The translations under genes were made by a program, and so were the position numbers. 64,000 nucleotides of DNA. It comes from Branchiostoma floridae (lineage: Eukaryota; Chordata; Leptocardii; Amphioxiformes; Branchiostomatidae). The stretch spans positions 24,099,721 to 24,163,720 of the forward strand of contig NC_049987.1 in NCBI RefSeq assembly GCF_000003815.2, read 5' to 3'. The notes beneath the pieces were generated by a model. The model searched no databases and was not told where the DNA came from. It was given only the letters and a program-made list of their open reading frames with translations. Below are positions 56,348 through 64,000 of this stretch, piece after piece. Position 1 is the first letter of the stretch; each line of letters starts with the position of its first letter.

Positions 56348-57345
56348 TACTCTGTGACACTGGAGGGTAACCTCCAGTAACAGAGTATTGTTAACACTTT
56401 GTGCGTTGAGTACTAGTGTTCGCACCTATATCTCTATGTTCCGTATGCCGCAATCGCATGTGGATTGGCATGTCGCCTGTACTCGGTTAGGAAATGATGC
56501 ACGTTATTTTGTTTTCGCCGAAGCTGTTTTTATTTTGGATGTAATAATTTCAGTTTTCACCCCTACGTCTTCGGTATATTGGTCCATGTCTTCGTTATGA
56601 TCGTGCTTGTGGTCATTGGATATCGTCAAGCAGATGTTGTCCTCGTCGGAAATTGACAACAGCTGTGCTACCTCGTACCCGGGAAAAGTAGGCATTTGAT
56701 TGACAGGGGTCTTTAAAGGAACATAAAATCCGGTTCTCAATGTGCCAGGAAGATAAATATATTCCAGAACAGCTGTTGGAGATGAACTCTGCGATAAGGT
56801 TTTGTCAACAACTCGGGAATAAGCAGATACTAAGTTAAACGTAAAGACACAATTTTAACCCACTTAACCCACTCCCAGGTGTCTACACCCTATGCAGACG
56901 CAGACTTAGCGATACGGGGCCAGAATATGTACAAGGACATAGGCGGTTATTTAGGTACAAGGCCCATGTCCCTAATCAGAGCTTAACATACAAGTCAATC
57001 AGGGTGGTGGCATTGTGACGGTCTCCAAGCAGACGTTGGGAAAAATCGTAACTATTTGTAGCAGGAATGATTTGCACTAGCACGTACCATATCAAGAGCT
57101 CGTTTCTACACATGAATTCTGTGTCGTTCGTTTGAGATGCTGATTTTGCTGTTCTTGCGTACAGGACTGTGGAAGTGAGTTTAAATTTGGAAGTGATAGG
57201 CATGTTAGCTTTTAAGTACTAAGTTTTTGGTACAAGGCGATGATGTGTTCTGTATGCGATAAAAACACCGAGTCATACACCACAGAAAACATCACAACCA
57301 ACACAAACCATAGTTAGGTCACAGAGTATGTTACCTACGGTCACT
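56348..57345. mobile_element. about 1-kb insertion in the C flank, unknown type
   Basis: B's flank reads straight from ATGTTGTT to GATTTTGTTGGG, but C's is split here by about 1 kb. The insert begins ACTCTGTGACACTGG and includes a short hairpin (CTGGAGGGTAACCTCCAG). Near its other end, ACTCTGTGACC occurs in reverse complement, so it may have degenerate inverted ends. Two minus-strand frames (57203-56976 and 56740-56504, the latter acidic and His-rich) match nothing I recognise. Confidence 0.5.
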
Positions 57346-57539
57346 TGTTGATTTTGTTGGGTTTGGGGATCAGGGCTGTCACCTGATATGATATTTGACC
57401 AGCACGTTACAAGCTAACCATCCTTATTTAGTAATGTACAAAAACGCTGCAATTACTGATGTAATATGTGTAAAACTAAATTATCAAACTATCTTGAAAC
57501 GTGACAGACATTTTTTTCTGAATTGAAATTCGGCAACGT

Positions 57540-58160
57540 ACTATCCCACATGTACATTGTTCGAATTTCAGTAATAGGTGGCCCACACGTACATGGTTGA
57601 ATTTCAGTAACGTGGTAGCCCAAAAATACATGGTTGAATTTCAGTAACGGTGTGGCCCTAACGCACATGGTTGAATTTCAGTAATGGGGTAGCCCTCACG
57701 AGCATGGTTAAATTTCAGTAAGGGGGTAGCCCACACATACATGGTTGGATTTCAGTAATGGGGTAGTCCACACGTACATGGTTGAATTTCAGTAATGGGG
57801 TAGACCACACGTGCATGGTTGAATTTCAGTAATGGGGTAGACCACAGGTGCATGGTTGAATTTCAGTAATGGGGTAGCCCACACGTGCATGGTTGAATTT
57901 CAGTAATGGGGTAGACCACACCTACATGGTTGAATTTCAGTAATGGAGTAGCCCACACGTACATGGTAGAATTTCAGCAATGGGGTAGCCCACACGTGCA
58001 TGGTTGAATTTCAGCAATGGGGTAGCCCACACGTACATGGCTGAATTTCAGTAACAGGCTAGCCCACATGCATACACACACAGCTTGAATTTCAATAACA
58101 TGGTACCCACCATCCTCACAGTTTGAATTTCGGTAACGTGGTAGCGCACATGCACACGTT
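57540..58160 (+). repeat. 37-bp minisatellite downstream of gene C
   Basis: About 16 copies of the same unit as at 39375-40245. Copies near both edges are the most diverged and those in the middle most alike, as expected for a tandem array that turns over internally. Confidence 0.93.
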
Positions 58161-59420
58161 CAGTGGTGTTTTGTTAAACTAGGTAAGACTATTACACTAT
58201 AGTTAAATGTAATTTTGCAAAACGACACAATGTGCTGTCCGTCGTTTTATGGGTCTCGGATACCAACAATGCTGTTCCATGTAATGATTGTTGACGTCTT
58301 TGGAAACTATGTATCTAACAGAAATCTCCCCCTAATATAAGGCAGCACATTTTTCTTCCTGACTTACAAGCCTGTACATGTCTGGTTTGAAATCAGATTG
58401 TAGTTTACAATCAAGCTATTAGAAATCACAAAAAGGAGACTCTCTTTGGCTGAAAACCCGAAATGTTTGACGTCCCCATTTTGAATACCCCGCTTAGCTT
58501 CGCCATGTGACCCAGACAGCGAATGACAATTATGCCTACAAAGACTCGTAAAAGATTCGCTCGTTTTAAATGGTGATGCGTGCCTATTAAATATGTAGCC
58601 AATTGTCAATGGTTAGGCATACTCGTAAATACCAGTGCCAGTTATAGTTTGGCACAAATACCTGTTGGGCTGTTGTTTCCGTTATTTAACTCCATATCGT
58701 CAATAATAAACACCTCGATTGACCTGACACACATAAAGCCCAAATGTCTCTGTAGTGGTATCAGGTACATAAAAGGAGCAGACTTTGTTCTTCATGGCCA
58801 TCCTCATCCTACAACGACTTGATGTTAGCACATACGTAGTGGCTTATATCGCAACATGTATACGACAGTCAGTGTCACTGTTCGTCAGCAGCAGATGAAC
58901 AAACAGTTCAGTGACAATTATAGCGCAACATTGCGCTTATTTTGAGCTATATAGATCAATTTGTGTAAACAGGCACAGAGCACATACTGGTATCCAATTA
59001 GTTCTTTGTGTACAAAGTCGACAATATCGGCCGCCTCGATCGAACCCTGGGTGATAAGCCCTGGTTGGGTTAAAGGTGAACCAATAGAACAATAATCTAA
59101 CAAAAACCTTTGAACGCGTTATCAACTATACATGCAATATACAGCCTTCCGAGAAGCCTCTGAAGTTTTGGTTGGGGATTTCCCGTTTTAATTCACAGGT
59201 GGGTACAACTGACTTAGCAAACGATACGAAAAAACACAGTTAGGCCGAAAACGATGATATTAAACAAAAGTTACTATTTCCACTCAAGAATCATTAGAAA
59301 GTTGTTGGCAAATCAACAAAACAACTGAACCGACCAGACCCTCCCCAACAGCGAAAACGACCAGCCCCAAGAAGGGGCGAGCATGTGACTCTGTGACTTA
59401 GTAGAAGTTAGACGACTGAA

Positions 59421-60685
59421 AATCTGCGTCGTGAGGCCCGCACTGTACAACTGTGAGTTGTATTTATTTTTAGAAAGTATAAGAATGATATAAGACCGGG
59501 TGGGCGGGCGGCCGGGCGGGCGGCCGGAAGGCGAGTGTGTGTTTGGTTATAGAGACTTGCCAGACAGGCTATAGCTAGAACCACAAGTCTACTCTCTTCC
59601 GTGGATAGTAGGAAAACACTCTCTGGTTGCAAAATGTTAGAATGTGAAATTTCATCTAATTCACCTTGCACCTTTGTAGCTTAAAATGAACATGAATCAT
59701 TGAAACTGCGGTGGAAGGGTGCCTACTACAAAATTGACAAAGACACTGGAGCCGGCATGGCATCTTCAGTGCTACGTACGTTTTGCTTCTCCTTGGAAAA
59801 ATACAGCGATATAAGTGCTAGCGCTTGTGTTGAGTAAAGAATATTGCTCTGATCTTCAGAATGCAATATTTGTCAGTTGATTAATATTACTTTTTTCGTA
59901 CGGATGGCCGGCCGCGGGTGGATTTGTTTGTGTTTTGGTTTAACCACGACTAACGTTACACGTGAGTTGTGCTATTTTAAAAGTACCCAAATGCTAACTC
60001 TTGCTGGAAGAGATCCTATTAGAATTACACATGACGGCTTGTGATCGCTGCGGATGAAAATCAATCAGAAATTCGATAGTTTATCATTAGTTATTAGGTT
60101 TTTGTTGCAATGGGGAGGGGGGCGTTTTTTTTAGTGTCTTGACACATGCCTAGTTGACCCCGTTAGTTCGAATTGTTCGGGATAACATCCAACAGAACGT
60201 GCATTTGGTGGATTTGGATGATGGTCGGCAGGAATTGAACAATTTTACGGTTAAGATCGGTCATAGTTTTCTGGACGTAATGAGGAGGGTGAGCTCTGTT
60301 TGCACTTTGCTCGAAGATCGATGATTTTATGCACCTGGGCAGCTCGACCCCTTATCAACCAGGACGGGTCGGGTCTTAGCATAGGAAAAGTCGACACCAT
60401 ACTCAGCACATAATTTGTGTACTTTGGGCTTGATTTAGCAGCATGATAAGTGAAAAAAAGTTCAGAAACTAGAGTTCAGCAACCTACCTCTATGAAATAG
60501 ATTTTATGCAGAAGATTTACATAATGCATACATGGTGATGTTCACCCTCGACTAACCTTCACAGGTCACAAGTAATAAGGTTGAATGTATAATCCATAAT
60601 CAAGCATCTTTGCCATGTTTGTATTGATTAACTATGCAAATTAGCTCCTCGTATTGCATTTATTGCAGTCTACTTATGGAAACCC
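59421..60685. other. non-coding stretch
   Basis: Apart from a GC-rich run of GGGC/GGCC units at 59495-59530, I see nothing recognisable in this interval: no open frame with splice support and no clear repeat copy. Confidence 0.5.
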
Positions 60686-60689
60686 AGAA

Positions 60690-61880
60690 ATTATAGAATT
60701 TTCTAATTAATTATGCAAACGAAGTCCTCAATTGCATAACATGTGCCTAATTGTGTATATTTCTGCCTACGCTACCTTCATGCATAGAATGATAGAAATC
60801 TGTCACCACTTTGTGCTGACGTGAAAACCTATGTGCCACCCAAATGTCAATACCATACATTTCCGGGTTGAGATACATTGAAAAACTGGTATTTTACAAT
60901 CCCCAATATCAATAACGTATAACTGCTGCCCTGTATTTGGAAAGTCATGTTGAGCAGTGTCATTTTGAAAACATTTTGAGAAACGTTTCAAGTGAGCAGT
61001 TTGACCACTGTTATTCAACCACGTGTGTGTACATGTCTGTGTGAATGTCTCTATGTGTGTGTGTATATATATATACATATATCATAGGGGAGATTGAAAT
61101 CCTCCTAGGGGAGATTGGAATTCCATTCTCTCCTAGGGTAATTCTTCCCTAGGAGAGATTGGAATTCTTATAGAGACCATTATGGGTTAGTGACTCAATG
61201 TTCTCAACCGTTTTTTCCCAGTTAGCTATGTTGCATTATTGTTTTGGCATCCTTGCTTTTAGCCTTGTTTTATATTCTTTGTTTGAAATTGACGAGATAG
61301 AATGTAAAAATGATTCAGTCTATTTTCCAAAAGAATTTCATCTAATCTGAAGTTCTGGTGAAATCAAAGATTGTCCAATTTGTCCAAAAATTTTCTAATT
61401 AATTATGCAAACGAAGTCCTCAACTTGCATAACATGTGCCTAATTGTGTACATTTCTACCTACGCTACCTTCATGCATAGAATGATAGAAATCTAGATCT
61501 GTCACCACTTTGTGCTGACGTGAAAACCTATGTGCCACCCAAATGTCAATACCATACATTGAAAAACTGGTATTTTACAATCCCCAATATCAATAATGTA
61601 TACCTGCTGCCCTGTATTTGGAAAGTCATGTTGAGCAGTGTCCTTTTGAAAACATTTGAGAAACGTTTCAAGTGAGCAGTTTGACAACTGTTATTCAACC
61701 ACTTGTGTGTGCATGTCTGTGTGTATGTCTCTATGTGTGTTTATATATATACATATATCACAGGGGAGATTGGAATCCTCGTAGGGCAGATTGGAAATCC
61801 ATCCTCTCCTAGAGGAGAGATTGGAATTTTTATGGAGACCATTATGGGTTAGTGACTCAATGTTCTCAACCGTTTGTATA
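60690..61880. repeat. about 692-bp tandem duplication
   Basis: The sequence from about 60700 (TTAATTATGCAAACGAAGTC) recurs 692 bp downstream at about 61392, and the match continues through 'gtcaccactttgtgctgacg', the TA-rich 'tatatatatacatatatca' and 'gagaccattatgggttagtg'. Near 61085-61165 there are palindromic copies of CCTAGGGGAGATTGGAATTC. The two similar minus-strand frames (61078-60803 and 61687-61502) simply reflect the duplication. Confidence 0.75.
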
Positions 61881-61899
61881 TTTCAGCCATACCATAGGT

Positions 61900-62560
61900 A
61901 TGGTGAAATATTTTATATTCGTAATGTTTCTTCTTTCTTCTTTCTCCTGTCAAATCTTCAGAACACGGTATCTCCGTTGTTCTTCAACAGAATGACTTGA
62001 AATTTGGCACAAGGGTAGAGTGGGCCAATACCCTCGGACGTTTTTTTTCCATTTTATTCATATCTGTCTCTTAAATGATTTTATTAAGGTTTTTTGGTCA
62101 TCTTAAGACCAAAACTGTATATTTTGGCCCCCTGTACCCTGGTATTATAACCGAATGAGCTGAAATTTGGCACAGATGTGCCTTGATAATTCCCCCATAT
62201 AAATTCAATATCACTTTTGGTGTACAGTATAACGAAATGCTTATTTTTGCGATTGGTCATTTTTTTACCAAAAAAGGACACTTTTGGCTCCTGTATCCTG
62301 GTTTTAGAACCGGATGACCTGAAATTTAGTATAGGGGTGCCCTAGACATATGCGCACATGGATTTATTAACACTTGAGGCATGCAGTACAACAAAATGCT
62401 TAATTTTGCGATTATTTGGCCATTTTATGACCAAAAACGTACACTTTTGGCTCCTGTGCTCTGGTGTTAAAACCAAATGACCTAAATTTGGGTAAAAGGG
62501 TGCACTAGATATTTATTCAAATGACACATGTACAATTTTTGGCATAAACCACTTCAAAAT
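61900..62560. repeat. diverged tandem repeat, period about 160 bp
   Basis: A motif 'gaccaaaaNNgtaNacttttggc' followed by 'ctggtNttaNaaccNaatgaNctgaaatttgg' recurs near 62108, 62267 and 62430. An incomplete unit precedes it at about 61990. Non-coding. Confidence 0.65.
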
Positions 62561-62759
62561 GATATATTTGGGGATTTTGTTTGTCATTTTCCAATAGCCA
62601 GAGGGGTCAATGACCTTAAGGTCGTTGACCCTCCACTTGCAGATTGCACCTACTCTCATGTACGTTTATTTAATCTAATCAGATAGGTAACCAATCACTT
62701 AGTCTGATACTATATCCTAAAGAGAGGGGGTGGCAGCCAATCAGTGAGCCCGGCGATAT

Positions 62760-63480
62760 CTGGAATAGTCCATTCTTACACGGAGGGGTTCATTTTTTTT
62801 AATTCATCATTGGACTGGTGAAGTCTTTCAGTGGGTGTACTTTTGGACAGGTCTATTTGGCAATTTTACAGAAAGTGTGCTGGAAGAGTCTATTCTCGCA
62901 CAGAGGGGGGATTTTTAAAAATTCATTTTTGGACTTTGGTGACTACAAGTTTGTCGAAGTCTTTCAGTAGGGTTATTTTTGGACTGGTCTAATTTGCAGT
63001 TTTACATGGGTGTGCTGGAAGAGTCCATTCTTGCATGGAGGGGGGCTTTTTTAAAAATCAATTTTTTGGACTTTAGTGATTATGTCAAAGTCCTATTTTT
63101 GCAGATGTATTTTTGGACTGCTCTACTTTACATGGAAGGGTCCGGAACTGGGTTTGCACACGGAAGGGGATTTTTCAAATTCAGGTTTGGACGGGTGATG
63201 ATTCAAAATTCAATTTTTAGTGGAATGTTTTTAGACTGGTCTATTATACCTTTTCATGCACTGGGACCTTTTTTTGCTAAATTCAATTTTGGATTTGGTT
63301 TCTTATTCAAAAAGCCAAGGTTTCAGTGGGAGTATTTCTGGACTGGTCTATTGTGCAAATTCACATAGGGTGCACTGGAGTCCATTCTTGAACGGGGGAA
63401 TTTTGTAAGATTCATTTTTGGGTTAAACCGTCATGAGTAAAAGTGATTTTTCAAATGGGTGATTTTGAAATAGTCTATTG
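62760..63480. repeat. degenerate tandem repeat, period roughly 110-130 bp
   Basis: Units with 'ctggaagagtccattcttgca', 'ggaggggg', a T-rich run, 'ttttggactNtNgtgattN' and 'ggactggtctattN' recur at about 62765, 62880, 63010 and 63370. The 129-residue plus-strand frame here (62979-63368) is a by-product: its repeated FWTGLL/FLDWSI pieces mirror the DNA period. Confidence 0.6.
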
Positions 63481-63545
63481 TTGCATGGGGAGGGAGATGG
63501 CTGAAATATGCTGTATTTGCTCTCAAGCAAATGTCGGCCTTTCTA

Positions 63546-63702
63546 GTTTCCAGTTAGCTTTGTTGCATTATTTTTTTGGCATCCTTGCTTTTGGCCTTGC
63601 TTTATATACCAGCTTCATTGTTTGAAATTGACTAGATAGAATGTAAAAATGATTCAGTCTATTTTCCAAAAGAATTTCATCTAATCTGAAGTTCTGGTAA
63701 AA

Positions 63703-63783
<81 letters not shown>

Positions 63784-64000
63784 TGTTTCCGTGTTTCCGG
63801 ATATTTCTGGTCACCACAACTTTAGAACCTCTTGATGGATTTTAATGATATTTAGTATGTAGGCAGGTGTTAGGAAGACGAATGTTAAGGTCAAATTTGG
63901 GCCTCCTGATCTGCGACCTTAGTACTGCAGCAGAACTTTTTTCGTATCTTTGTCGTGGACATGTTATGGTCTTGATTTTATTGTGGCAAATATTTTGTGA
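63546..64000. repeat. dispersed repeats and GT microsatellite at window end
   Basis: 63546-63700 matches 61215-61365 ('ttgcattattNttttggcatcc', 'attcagtctattttccaaaag'). Then comes a GT run at 63702-63781. The final 210 bases match the left part of the gene C intron 12 repeat at 52740-52940, and the copy runs off the window. Confidence 0.7.

Larger units (their letters stand above)
54872..59420 (+). repeat. downstream flank of C, paralogous to the flank of B
   Basis: Ordered match to 37712-41330, with insertions and deletions. Differences: a piece near 54935-55120 with a GACGTTTCGGCGAC motif (also at about 16412) is absent from B; about 1 kb is inserted at about 56348-57345; and part of B's 38100-38300 is missing. 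There is no intact gene. Confidence 0.8.

Noticed and set aside
60803..61687. Two similar minus-strand frames (DTAQHDFPNTGQQ)
   Set aside because: They are similar only because of a 692-bp DNA duplication; there is no start or splice support and no known domain.
62979..63368. 129-residue plus-strand frame
   Set aside because: Its internal repeats follow the DNA tandem period, and there is no splice or family support.

Overview
The window looks like genomic DNA of an invertebrate deuterostome, most probably an amphioxus (cephalochordate). This is inferred from the compact many-exon genes with GT-AG introns, a CR1-like LINE with a separate coiled-coil ORF1, tRNA-derived SINEs, many small fold-back elements, and heavy recent gene duplication. 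No species marker is present, so the assignment is tentative. Three runs of N are present (4470-4622, 32077-32176, 45222-45321).

The core of the window is three paralogous genes, called here A (minus strand, coding span 16000-26446), B (plus, 29862-37711) and C (plus, 43593-54871). Each has 14 coding exons, and I could place every exon by matching reading frame, splice sites and intron phase across the three copies; the intron phases are the same in all three (1,1,0,1,1,1,0,1,1,2,0,0,0). The predicted proteins are 1065, 1063 and 1092 residues. Their architecture is unusual: a small beta-rich N-terminal domain; a class 3 lipase domain with an intact GHSLGG nucleophile elbow, a DPVPR acid motif and a conserved IH.HKAV histidine pair; a probable beta-sandwich; a Gly/Ala-rich hydrophobic hairpin likely to enter membranes; and a C-terminal P-loop GTPase (GPQD[AS]GK[TS], DFPG) whose usual NKxD motif is replaced by NQCG. 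Ser-Asp-His spacing and a YRPVGWYMF motif recall plant EDS1-type immune lipases. I infer a membrane-associated, nucleotide-controlled lipid hydrolase, possibly an immune effector; this is the best candidate for an undescribed system here.

A and B stand head to head with about 3.4 kb between their start codons and share 5' flanking sequence, including an acceptor three bases before the ATG. C lies tandem to B, and the duplicated block extends far past the genes: about 3.6 kb downstream of B (to about 41330) matches about 4.5 kb downstream of C (to about 59420), including poly(A) signals and a 37-bp minisatellite. C looks the most altered copy: its exon 3 donor is lost, it has a 10-residue insertion before the nucleophile elbow, and its introns hold several MITEs, a SINE, a LINE fragment and a CpG-rich fold-back cluster.

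Left of the array, 1-4470 holds a nearly full-length minus-strand CR1-like retrotransposon with two visible lesions. Two spliced exons of an unidentified minus-strand gene lie at 5210-6160. From about 8.7 to 16 kb the DNA is mostly repeats: a decayed duplication cluster, a SINE with 12-bp target-site duplications, and a 28-bp minisatellite with a 224-bp higher-order period. The last 4.5 kb (about 59.4-64 kb) contains only duplicated and tandemly repeated non-coding sequence as far as I can see.
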